From: Gammaproteobacteria bacterium
GTDB taxonomy: Bacteria; Pseudomonadota; Gammaproteobacteria; S144-34
DNA length: 6,900 bases
Direction of reading: 5' to 3'
Assembly: GCA_015487895.1 (NCBI GenBank)
Contig: WFOW01000260.1
Coordinates: 1-6,900 of the forward strand
Position 1 is the stretch's first letter. Each line of letters starts with the position of its first letter. Under the pieces are notes generated by a model. The model did not search any database. It was not told where the DNA came from and saw only the letters and a list, made by a program, of their open reading frames with translations. This document shows positions 1 through 6,029 of the stretch, in pieces. The translations under genes and the position numbers were made by a program.

Positions 1-711
1 CTCGTGGATGACCTCGCGCCAGACGCGGCGGCGGAAGGCGGCGAGCTCGGCGGCCTCGCGCGTGCGCTCGAGGACCACGAGGTGCGTGCGGCCGGGCGCC
101 CACCACGACGGGAAGGCTGGCCGCCACAGCCGCCAGCCGGCGAGCATGCAGCGCAGGTCGAGGTTCTCCGGTGGCGGCGCGTAAGGTTGAGCCACGAGCA
201 CGTGCGGACGCGAGCCGCGCCCCGGGCGGGAGAAGGCGGCTACGTGGGCGAGCATGCGCCCCGCCATGTCGGCGCCGACTTCGTCACAGAATTGCCGCCG
301 CAGCCGGGAGCCGCCGCGCGACGGCACGAGCCCGTGGCGCCACGCGAAGAGCCGCACCAGCGCGGCGCGGAGCCGGTCGCGTTCGCCGCGGAGAACGGCT
401 TTCGCCGCCCCGTCGCCCCCCGCAAGCGCGTCGAGGACGCTACGCAGCCGCCCGGCCAGCGCATGCGCGTGCTGGAGCCCCGGTTCGGTGCCGGTCGCCT
501 CCAGGGCCGCGACGACGGCTCGCTTGTGGCGGCGCAGCTCGGCCAGCACGTCGGCCTGCCGGCGGGTGCGGCGGCCGTGCCCCTCGCGCCGGAGCCGCCC
601 GCCCTCGACGCGGAGAACGACGCCGGCCTCGGCGGCGCGGAGCAAAATTTCGTACGTCACGGCCGCAATCACCCGGCGCGCGGATGGAGGTATTACATTC
701 TCGCGGGACAT
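1..711 (-). CDS. Partial protein with TubC-like N-terminal helical module; function unknown (C-terminus beyond left edge)
   Basis: An uninterrupted minus-strand frame of 237 codons runs from ATG at 709-711 off the left edge without a stop. The start is supported by GGAGG at 716-720 (4 nt spacer) and by its place 13 bp after the stop of the ATPase gene, so it is probably the fourth gene of that operon. Residues 19-71 (VTYEILLRAAEAGVVLRVEG, then a basic stretch and RHKRAVVAALEA) have the helix, small beta hairpin and two-helix pattern of TubC-type N-terminal modules, which often occur in small proteins beside replication genes of mobile elements. That resemblance is from memory and approximate. 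Residues 79-125 are predicted helical, and 163-237 is a Pro/Trp/Arg-rich region (VLVAQPYAPPPENLDLRCML, AGWRLWRP, PSWWAPGRTHLVVLERT) that I do not recognise. No catalytic motif is visible. Coding status is likely; function is open. Confidence 0.78.
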   Translation of the reverse strand, partial: MSRENVIPPSARRVIAAVTYEILLRAAEAGVVLRVEGGRLRREGHGRRTRRQADVLAELRRHKRAVVAALEATGTEPGLQHAHALAGRLRSVLDALAGGDGAAKAVLRGERDRLRAALVRLFAWRHGLVPSRGGSRLRRQFCDEVGADMAGRMLAHVAAFSRPGRGSRPHVLVAQPYAPPPENLDLRCMLAGWRLWRPAFPSWWAPGRTHLVVLERTREAAELAAFRRRVWREVIHE

Positions 712-724
712 GCACCCTCCGCCA

Positions 725-2701
725 TCATTCGGGTCGACACCAGCGGCAACCGTGACCGGCGCAACGGGGGCACGGGCGCCTTTCCCTGGACGCCGAAAGT
801 GCGGTGATTTTTGCGTCCCTACCGTCACCACCGCCGAAGTCGTTGAGCCCCAAGGGATCGGGTGGTGACGCAAAACGCGAGGGCTCGACCGTTTGCGTCA
901 CCGCGCCGCCGTTTTGCGTCACCAGCGCCCCCCTACCGTCACCCCTACCGTCACCGGCCAAGCCCTTGAGAGAAGGCGCTTTTTCACCAAGGGGTGACGG
1001 TGGTGACGGTCGCGTCCCCGCACTTTCGGGCGCGCGAGAAAGGATGATTTCGCGGGTCCCGCCACGGGTGCGGCGGAAGTCCACGTCAATGCCGAGCCTG
1101 CGCAGAATGGGGGCAAGCCGCCGGAGCCGGCCGGAAAGCGCCCGTGGCGTCGCCGGCCAGGCCTTCGACCGTACGGCTCGCTCGCCCGCCGCTGGGGTGA
1201 GTGCTTCCAGAAGGTCGGCCGCGGTGCCGGTCCAGCCCGTCCGATCGGCCATGAAGCCCCGGACCGCCTCAGCTACCGGATCGGCCTCGATCGCCGTCTC
1301 GACGGCCGTCTCCCGGGCCACGGCGTAGGCCTGCATGAAGGTACCTTCCGGCTGAAAGGCGGTCTCGCAGGCTGTCGCCCAGAGGGCGAAATCCGCCATG
1401 CGCGGGAGGCCGGGAAGCCTGACGTCGGGGAGGCGGCGCAGACCTTCGGCGACGGCATCCAGGAGCGCCCCGAGAATGGCCGGGCGGGCGGCCTCGAAGG
1501 CAGCCCACAGTTCGGCTTCCGGCCGCCGGCGGTCTTCTGGGATCGCCTCGAGGGCCACGAAGAGCGCCCGATCCGCCAGGTCGGGACGGGTGATCACGTC
1601 TTCGATCGAGGTTAACAGAATTGGGCGCATCGCGTCGAAGATGATCTCGTCCCGGTCCGTATAGAGCTGCCGGACCGCGAAGCCGCCGCCGGTGGCGATC
1701 CGGCAGAAGGCGTCGGACAGTGCGGCGGGGATGTTTGAAATATTGTCGAAAGCGAGCACGTGCCCGTTGGTCGCGGCGATGAAGAGGTCCCGTTCCTCCC
1801 TCGGAAAGCTCCGCAGCGCCGCCGCGTTCGGGTCGAGCAGCGCCCGCAGCATGGCGGCGGTGGTGCTCTTGCCGCTGCCCTGCTCGCCCGCAAGCGCCAG
1901 CACCGGATACGGTCCACGGCCACGCAGCGCGGCCAACAGCCAGGCCGCGATCAGTGTGAAGTGCGCGGCGGACACATTGATAAAGCGCCGGAGGTCCTCG
2001 ACCCGCCCGCCCCGCTGCGGCTCGGGGAGCGGAAACATTCCGGCGGCGCGGCGGAAGCGCACCGGCGGCCGCTCCACCACCCACCAGCCCCGTGCCGTGA
2101 TCTCCACTGCCCGCCAGGTGGCATCGCCGAGATCGAGGAAGATGCGGCCCTCGTGCTCAGCCACCCGGACGAAGACCGGGCGCTCTGGCCCCTCGTAAGC
2201 CGCCCGCGCCTCGATGACGTTGAGCGCCGCCGCCAGCGCCTCGGCGTTCGGCGCCCGGCCGCCGCTTTCTTCGTAGAAGCGCCGGCACAGCCAGCGGCGA
2301 AATCCCCGACTCCGGACCGGCCATGTTTCACGATGGCCATTCACCTCGACGTCGGCGTAGGCCGTGCCGTCCGGCGCGTGGAACAGCTCGGCCTCACCGG
2401 CGAGTTTGACCAGCGCGTCGGCCTGCGTCGGGGTGCGGCTGTCGCCGCCACCCGCCGCCGCCACGGCCCGGTCCAGGGCCGTCACCCGAACGCCGACAGC
2501 CTTGAGCCGTGCCCTTAGCCGCTCGAAACCAGAAGGATCGGCTGCCCTCAACGCGGCGATAGTCTCGATGGCCTCGGAGTCGAAGGCGGCGGCGGGATCC
2601 TCCGCACAGCGCTTGGCGATGGCGTCGGCGGTGGCGCGCAGGACCTCGTCCGCGGACTGCACCGCCGTCTCGGCCAAGGAGCGTTCGTCACGCGCGCTCA
2701 T
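725..2701 (-). CDS. P-loop ATPase of phage/plasmid primase-helicase type, with winged-helix region and Cys4 tail; probable replication protein
   Basis: A 658-residue protein. Start ATG 2699-2701 overlaps the upstream stop as ATGA and has GGAGG at 2709-2713, 7 nt away. Residues 1-90 are helical. Residues 92-235 form an N-terminal domain common in this ATPase type (FRRWLCRRFYEE, then ITARGWWVVERPPVRFRR). Walker A is GEQGSGKST at 272-280, with K278 and S279. Walker B is HVLAFDN at 314-320, with D319. A sensor-like strand RPILLTSIEDVI lies at 359-370. Residues 517-553 (TPRALSGRLRRLAPILRRLG, then a basic wing) resemble the DNA-binding tail of DUF3987/DUF3631-like helicases. The C-terminus carries CPRC-x4-CRWC (C644, C647, C652, C655), a likely zinc site. 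Family knowledge: such ATPases unwind DNA or load replication factors in prophages and satellites. No primase catalytic motif is obvious. The linker at about 564-630 is encoded by the iteron cluster, which suggests action in cis at that origin. Confidence 0.9.
   Translation of the reverse strand: MSARDERSLAETAVQSADEVLRATADAIAKRCAEDPAAAFDSEAIETIAALRAADPSGFERLRARLKAVGVRVTALDRAVAAAGGGDSRTPTQADALVKLAGEAELFHAPDGTAYADVEVNGHRETWPVRSRGFRRWLCRRFYEESGGRAPNAEALAAALNVIEARAAYEGPERPVFVRVAEHEGRIFLDLGDATWRAVEITARGWWVVERPPVRFRRAAGMFPLPEPQRGGRVEDLRRFINVSAAHFTLIAAWLLAALRGRGPYPVLALAGEQGSGKSTTAAMLRALLDPNAAALRSFPREERDLFIAATNGHVLAFDNISNIPAALSDAFCRIATGGGFAVRQLYTDRDEIIFDAMRPILLTSIEDVITRPDLADRALFVALEAIPEDRRRPEAELWAAFEAARPAILGALLDAVAEGLRRLPDVRLPGLPRMADFALWATACETAFQPEGTFMQAYAVARETAVETAIEADPVAEAVRGFMADRTGWTGTAADLLEALTPAAGERAVRSKAWPATPRALSGRLRRLAPILRRLGIDVDFRRTRGGTREIILSRAPESAGTRPSPPSPLGEKAPSLKGLAGDGRGDGRGALVTQNGGAVTQTVEPSRFASPPDPLGLNDFGGGDGRDAKITALSASRERRPCPRCAGHGCRWCRPE
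793..1029. repeat. Nested 12-bp inverted repeats flanking the iteron cluster
   Basis: CCGAAAGTGCGG at 793-804 is perfectly complementary to CCGCACTTTCGG at 1018-1029. Inside it, ACCGTCACCACC at 821-832 is perfectly complementary to GGTGGTGACGGT at 999-1010. The spacer between the two arm elements is 16 bp on the left and 7 bp on the right, so the whole is a broken palindrome of 237 bp enclosing the iterons. All of it lies within the ATPase coding region. It could frame an origin or form a cruciform; protein binding to the arms is inference. Confidence 0.7.
809..1010. repeat. Iteron cluster with GTCACC core, candidate replication origin inside the ATPase gene
   Basis: GTCACC or its complement occurs eight times in under 190 bp (824-829, 864-869, 897-902, 918-923, 938-943, 950-955, 993-998, 1002-1007). 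Family A is TTTTGCGTCACC: 912-923 on the plus strand, 864-875 inverted, 892-902 with one T fewer, and a variant ending CCC at 809-819. Family B is CTACCGTCACC at 819-829, 933-943 and 945-955, the last two in 12-bp tandem register. Shorter inverted copies GGTGACGGT are at 993-1001 and 1002-1010 (9-bp period). The copies are read in different codon phases, so protein sequence does not explain them. Short repeated sites in mixed orientation beside or inside a replication gene are typical of replication origins. That this is the origin is inference. Confidence 0.72.
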
Positions 2702-3303
2702 GCTGCCGCCTCCCGGCCGAGCACGGCCTCGGCCAGCGCATCCGGCCAGCCGCGACGACGCGCCAGTGCCTGCACGCCCAGCGCCACGAGATGCGGCGCA
2801 AGGCCAACCTCCTCGAGGGTGAGGCGACAGGCCCACAGCGCCCGCCGCGGATCGTGCCCTCTCCGGCCCGACCACAGGTCCGGCAGCACCCGCACGAGGA
2901 GCGGTGCGAGACGCCGGGCATCGCCGGCGTTCACCGGCACCGGTCGCCCGCGCAGCACGGCACGCGCGGCCTCGCGGATGGCATCGGGCGGACAACCGAG
3001 CCCATCGCCCAGGCAGGGCCCGAGGGTCGCCAGCATGAGCCGCTCGCCCGGTCGCGTCGGCGGCAGCAGGGCAATCCCCCCAATCCAGCAACGCGGACAA
3101 ACGGTGAAAATGAAGTTGCGCCCTGCCAGAATGGCCCACGGCCACCGCGCGAGCCCGAGCACCGCGAGGGCCTCCGGCGCGAGCGTGCGGCCCATGCCAT
3201 CGAACTCTTGCCACGTGCGGGCGGTGGTGCTAACTTGGCCACGGCCTGCATCTTCCATCCTCCGGCCCGCCGCCACCACGGCGGGCGTTTCTCGTTCGTG
3301 CAT
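2698..3303 (-). CDS. Conserved-looking protein of unknown function with possible Cys4 site, second gene of replication operon
   Basis: A 201-residue protein that I do not recognise. Two ATGs are adjacent (3304-3306 and 3301-3303). The second is chosen because GGAGG at 3311-3315 is then 7 nt away, as in the genes on both sides; the first would give 202 residues. It overlaps the stop of the AlpA-like gene, and its own stop overlaps the ATG of the ATPase gene, so translation of all three is probably coupled. Residues 41-80 are hydrophobic (LAPEALAVLGLARWPWAILA, then FIFTVCPRCW), and cysteines at 69, 72, 97 and 104 could bind a metal. The spacing is not that of a named zinc finger. Residues 105-195 are mostly amphipathic helix rich in Ala, Leu and Arg. 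No signal peptide is seen. Its fixed place between a DNA-binding regulator and the replication ATPase suggests a role in replication or copy control, which is inference only. Confidence 0.8.
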   Translation of the reverse strand: MHERETPAVVAAGRRMEDAGRGQVSTTARTWQEFDGMGRTLAPEALAVLGLARWPWAILAGRNFIFTVCPRCWIGGIALLPPTRPGERLMLATLGPCLGDGLGCPPDAIREAARAVLRGRPVPVNAGDARRLAPLLVRVLPDLWSGRRGHDPRRALWACRLTLEEVGLAPHLVALGVQALARRRGWPDALAEAVLGREAAA

Positions 3304-3593
3304 CATCGACCCTCCCGGTGCTGGCGCTGCGCCCACTCGGTCGTGCTGCGGACCGGCGCACCGAGCCGCTCGCGCGCCCAGTCGTCGAGGTCATCGCGCA
3401 AGTAGATAACAGTCGAAGCGCTCGGATTGAAAAATCGCGGCCCGGTGCCGAAGACAGCCTGCTTCGCCAACGTCGAAACGCTGACGCGTAGCCCCCAGAC
3501 TTCGCGCAAGTACTTGGCAGCGCCTCGCCGGTCGAAGGCACGGCAATGCTCGAAAGGGGCAGCGGAAGCGGCAGATTTCGTTTCGAGCGACAT
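3303..3593 (-). CDS. AlpA/excisionase-like winged helix-turn-helix DNA-binding protein
   Basis: A 96-residue protein, a normal length for this group. ATG at 3591-3593 is preferred over an in-frame ATG at 3609-3611 because GGAGG at 3601-3605 is 7 nt upstream of the former. Residues 20-49 form the helix-turn-helix (FDRRGAAKYLREVWGLRVSV, then STLAKQAV). Residues 50-78 form the wing and last helix (GTGPRFFNPSASTVIYLRDD, then LDDWARERL). The pattern GPRF...V.Y...DLDDW is characteristic of AlpA-like and HTH_17 regulators found next to integrases and replication genes on prophages and islands. Known members activate or repress int promoters or act as directionality factors. It leads the operon that includes the ATPase, so it may control both excision and replication. 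Likely sites are the repeats just upstream, but this is not shown by the sequence itself. Confidence 0.88.
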   Translation of the reverse strand: MSLETKSAASAAPFEHCRAFDRRGAAKYLREVWGLRVSVSTLAKQAVFGTGPRFFNPSASTVIYLRDDLDDWARERLGAPVRSTTEWAQRQHREGR

Positions 3594-3637
3594 ACGCACA
3601 CCTCCGATCAATTGACTTCAACGCGGAGGTGGCGCGC
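3594..3637 (-). promoter_or_regulatory. Leader of the AlpA-ATPase operon with TCAATTGA palindrome
   Basis: This short leader holds the strong ribosome-binding site GGAGG (3601-3605) and a perfect 8-bp palindrome TCAATTGA (3608-3615) immediately upstream of it. The palindrome could be an operator for autoregulation by the HTH protein. Because a terminator lies just upstream, a promoter for the operon should lie here or overlap the terminator, but I see no clear -35/-10 pair. TTGCGC on the minus strand is a weak -35 candidate without a good partner. Confidence 0.35.
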
Positions 3638-3664
3638 AAAAACCGGCGATGCGTCGATCGCCGG
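3638..3664 (-). terminator. Rho-independent terminator after the integrase/322-aa gene unit
   Basis: On the minus strand CCGGCGAT (3664-3657) and ATCGCCGG (3650-3643) form a perfect 8-bp stem with a 6-nt loop, followed directly by five T residues (3642-3638). It lies about 35 bp past the stop of the 322-residue gene and upstream of the AlpA-like gene. It therefore separates the int unit from the replication operon. Confidence 0.82.
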
Positions 3665-3695
3665 ATTAAATTTCCGTGACCGTAAGATTAAATTT
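3664..3695. repeat. Two AT-rich 10-bp direct repeats, 22-bp period
   Basis: GATTAAATTT occurs at 3664-3673 and again at 3686-3695, exactly 22 bp apart, so both copies lie on the same face of the helix. They are strikingly AT-rich in a very GC-rich window. The spacer contains CGTGACCG, whose GTGAC resembles the iteron core. The pair sits just after the stop of the 322-residue gene and touches the terminator stem. Cooperative binding of a regulator such as the AlpA-like protein is plausible inference. Confidence 0.6.
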
Positions 3696-3698
3696 TTG

Positions 3699-4667
3699 TC
3701 ATGATTGCCGTCTCGGCGCGTCTTTCGGAGGGTGCCCGCGACGCGGCCTCGGCAGGTTCGGGTCGGCCTTGCACGCGTCGCGGTAGCGACGTTCAAATGT
3801 CGCCGCCACGCTTTTGAGCGCGTCCGGCGGCACGCGCTGCTCTTTTGCCGCCTGCCTGGCCGCCTCGCACAACTTCCATCCCTCGCGCAGCAGCTCGGCG
3901 ATACGCTGGACGGCGGCTTCGGGGTCGCCTCTACGCTTGTTCTTGCCGCCCTTGGCCGAGCCGGCGGCGTGCACTGCCATTCGCAAGGCCGGCAGTGCCC
4001 ATTGCAGTTCGCGCCACAGCGCGCCGACGACGAGCCCGGCCACGAACGCCTCCGTCACGTCGTCCAGCACACGGGCGCCGGTCAAAGCAATCCGAGCCCG
4101 TTCCAGGCGCGCGAGCGGGTGGAAAGTGCCGCCGCCTTCGAACGGCTCGACGGCGGCGTTGCCGGCCCCGCGGCGGCGGAATGCGTCCTCCAGTTCGCCC
4201 AACATCCGGCGCGCCGCGGCGTCGAGGCGCTCCCGGGGCGACGCGTCGAAGTCGGTCTCCGCCAGCGCTGCGCGGAACGCCTCGAGCGGGTCCGGCAGCG
4301 CTTCGGCATCATCCAGAAGCCACAGCCGCCCGCGGGCGACATGCGCGACAGTGCCGAACGGACCGCGCGGTGCATCTTCCGGCACCGCCGCGTCGGGCAG
4401 CACCACCTCGCGACGGCGGCTGCGATACCATGCGGTGAGGGCGACGTCGCCGAGCAAACGCCGGCGCGCCTCGTCGTCCAGCGGCAGGGCATCGGCGTCC
4501 TCGACGGTGCCGATCCAGATGCGCCGGACGGCTTCGACCGCGACATCCTTGTGCGCGTGCGCCACAAAAGGCTCGCGCCGGCGGTAGTGGCGCCAGAGGA
4601 TACCGCCGCGCCGGGTCTCGGTTTCGAGTTCGAGGGATGCCTCCGAGGGGAACCAGATTTCGATCAT
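3699..4667 (-). CDS. Hypothetical 322-residue protein, basic C-terminal tail, between integrase and replication operon
   Basis: I do not recognise this protein. It starts at ATG 4665-4667, 17 bp after the integrase stop, with GAGG 7 nt upstream, so it is probably cotranscribed with the integrase; the terminator after it closes the unit. The N-terminus (1-60) looks like mixed beta and alpha with many charged residues. Residues 125-168 are amphipathic helix (LEAFRAALAETDFDASPRER onward). Residues 194-236 are a more hydrophobic helical stretch with tryptophans (LVVGALWRELQWALPALRM), too broken for a sure membrane segment. Residues 237-246 are basic (SAKGGKNKRR). Residues 250-297 form charged helices with a loose helix-turn-helix look, and the tail 304-320 (NLPRPRRGHPPKDAPRR) resembles a degenerate AT-hook. 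It may bind DNA and act with the integrase, or it may be cargo. The reading frame and codon use look genuine. Confidence 0.75.
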   Translation of the reverse strand: MIEIWFPSEASLELETETRRGGILWRHYRRREPFVAHAHKDVAVEAVRRIWIGTVEDADALPLDDEARRRLLGDVALTAWYRSRRREVVLPDAAVPEDAPRGPFGTVAHVARGRLWLLDDAEALPDPLEAFRAALAETDFDASPRERLDAAARRMLGELEDAFRRRGAGNAAVEPFEGGGTFHPLARLERARIALTGARVLDDVTEAFVAGLVVGALWRELQWALPALRMAVHAAGSAKGGKNKRRGDPEAAVQRIAELLREGWKLCEAARQAAKEQRVPPDALKSVAATFERRYRDACKADPNLPRPRRGHPPKDAPRRQS

Positions 4668-4684
4668 AGCCGAGCCTCGAGCTA

Positions 4685-5917
4685 TCAGCGCCGCACGAAC
4701 GGCACCACCACCGCTTCACGGCCCTCGACCACGCGCCGCACGTGCTCGGCCCAGGCGTCGAGCGCCTGCCGCTTTTCCGGTTCGAACCCCCAACGCTGGT
4801 AGATACCCACCACGCCGCCCCGACTGCCGACGTGGCCGAGCACCGCCTCGGTCACCTCCAGCCGCGCGCCGAGCCGCTGCAGGCCGGTGGCGCAGGTCCG
4901 CCGCAGGTCGTGCAGGCGCCACGGGGCGAGCGGACTGCCCGCGATCTCGGCGCAGAGGGCGTCCAGAACGCGCTTGCCGCGGCTCCACCCCTTGAAGGGA
5001 CCATGCCCGCCCCGGCCGAAGACATGCTCGCCGAACATGGGACATTCGCGCAGGATCGCCGCGGCCGGCTCGGAAAGCGGCACGATCCGCGGCTCGCCGG
5101 TCTTGGTGCGTTCGCCGACAAGCTCGATGCGCGGCTCGGCACCCTCGAGGTCGTGCACTTCCTCCCAGCGCAGCGCGCCGATCTCCTCCCGCCGGCAGCC
5201 CGTGAGGATCAGCAGCCGCACAACGTGGCCGTAAGGAAAGCCCATGTGCTCAGCGGCCCGCCAGATCACCACGAGCTCTTCGTCGGTGAGCACCCGGTCG
5301 CGGCTCCTTTCCTTCGCCGGCGGTTCGAGGCCGGCCGTCGGGTCGCGCTCGATCAGCTCGCGGGAAAGCGCCCAGCGGCACATACGGCGAAGGCGGGCGA
5401 AGACGCGGTTCGCCATGACCGGGGCCGTCTCGGCGACGCCTTCCACCAGCCGCAGCACATCGGCCTTGCGTAGCTTCTCGAAGGGTACGTCGCCCACCGC
5501 CGGCACGATGTAGCGCCGGACGATGCGCGCCACTTCGGGAAAGTCGCGGTTGTCGCGCTGGTCGCGCCGCAACCACTCCTCGGCCACCTCCGCCACCGTC
5601 GGCCGGTGGCGGCGGCGTTCTTCCTCGGCCCGCTCGCGTTCCTCGAGCGGGTCGAAGCCCTCGCGGATACGGCCAAGGAGCTTCAACGCCTCGCGCCGCG
5701 CCTTCTCCGCCGTCCAGGTGCCACCGTCGGGCGCCGGCTCGCCGTGGCGGGCGAAGGTGTACCGGCGCACCCGACCGCTTCGCCCGTGGCCGCTGCGGTA
5801 TTCGACGAAGTAGGAAATGCGCGCCCTGCCAACGTAGACGCCGAAGCCCGGCAGGCGATCATCGTAGTGCCGGCCGGGCGGGGCCGTGTCCACGAAGCGC
5901 TTGGTGATGTTCGGCAT
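4685..5917 (-). CDS. int: Site-specific tyrosine recombinase (phage/island integrase, P4-like arm domain)
   Basis: A 410-residue integrase catalysing integration and excision at the adjacent tRNA site. Residues 1-60 form the arm-binding domain seen in P4-type integrases (MPNITKRFVDTAPPGRHYDD, then GFGVYVG). Residues 68-104 are a charged linker, and 107-190 the core-binding domain. The catalytic domain holds the full set: R242 (TGCRREEIGALRW), K272 (ERTKTGEPR), H336 and R339 (LHDLRRTCATGL), H362 (VLGHVG) and nucleophile Y373 (GIYQRW). Length is typical and nothing is missing, so it is probably active. ATG 5915-5917 is chosen because it gives the conserved N-terminus; the frame stays open to 5995, but the extra 26 residues are repeat-derived and not family-like. 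The gene reads away from the tRNA fragment. A purine-rich stretch (CAGGGGCGG) before the ATG is a weak ribosome-binding site. Confidence 0.97.
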   Translation of the reverse strand: MPNITKRFVDTAPPGRHYDDRLPGFGVYVGRARISYFVEYRSGHGRSGRVRRYTFARHGEPAPDGGTWTAEKARREALKLLGRIREGFDPLEERERAEEERRRHRPTVAEVAEEWLRRDQRDNRDFPEVARIVRRYIVPAVGDVPFEKLRKADVLRLVEGVAETAPVMANRVFARLRRMCRWALSRELIERDPTAGLEPPAKERSRDRVLTDEELVVIWRAAEHMGFPYGHVVRLLILTGCRREEIGALRWEEVHDLEGAEPRIELVGERTKTGEPRIVPLSEPAAAILRECPMFGEHVFGRGGHGPFKGWSRGKRVLDALCAEIAGSPLAPWRLHDLRRTCATGLQRLGARLEVTEAVLGHVGSRGGVVGIYQRWGFEPEKRQALDAWAEHVRRVVEGREAVVVPFVRR

Positions 5918-5958
5918 GCGTCCGCCCCTGCGCTCCGGTGACGACCGCCCGGGCAGCA

Positions 5959-5998
5959 GGAACCTGGTCCGCACAGCTCTAGGAACATGGTCCACACG
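5959..5998. repeat. Direct repeat pair upstream of int (23-bp period)
   Basis: AGGAACCTGGTCCGCAC (5959-5975) recurs as AGGAACATGGTCCACAC (5982-5998) with two mismatches in 17 bp, exactly 23 bp apart. The pair lies 40-80 bp upstream of the integrase start and on the att side. This is the expected place for arm-type integrase sites, directionality-factor sites or an int operator; which of these cannot be told from sequence. Confidence 0.65.
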
Positions 5999-6008
5999 CC
6001 CGGCGGTT

Positions 6009-6029
6009 TTGTCGTCACCTTGTCGTCAC
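6009..6029. repeat. Direct repeat pair TTGTCGTCAC (11-bp period)
   Basis: TTGTCGTCAC occurs at 6009-6018 and 6020-6029, a perfect 10-bp repeat with one base between copies, so the sites follow each other by one helical turn. The pair lies between the int gene and the tRNA fragment, fitting tandem arm-type binding sites. The second copy runs on into GCAAACGG, which recalls the GTTTGCGT half of the iterons on the opposite strand. That similarity is short and may be chance. Confidence 0.6.

Noticed and set aside
4..807. Long plus-strand open frame of 267 codons
   Set aside because: It lies opposite the minus-strand TubC-like frame and the end of the ATPase gene, has Arg/Pro/Ala-rich composition without domain features, and is the usual antisense shadow in very high-GC DNA.
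809..1010. CRISPR-like array
   Set aside because: The repeats are only 9-12 bp, occur in both orientations, have irregular spacing without unique spacers of even length, and lie inside a coding region.
1760..2518. Plus-strand open frame of 252 codons inside the ATPase locus
   Set aside because: It overlaps the well-supported Walker A/B region on the other strand and its protein is low-complexity Arg/Pro/Gly-rich.
3705..4802. Plus-strand open frame of 365 codons
   Set aside because: It is antisense to the 322-residue gene and the integrase C-terminus, has no ribosome-binding site, and its composition looks non-coding.
5915..5995. Longer integrase start at 5993-5995
   Set aside because: The extra 26 residues come from the repeat region, match no integrase N-terminus, and the internal ATG begins at the expected arm-domain sequence.
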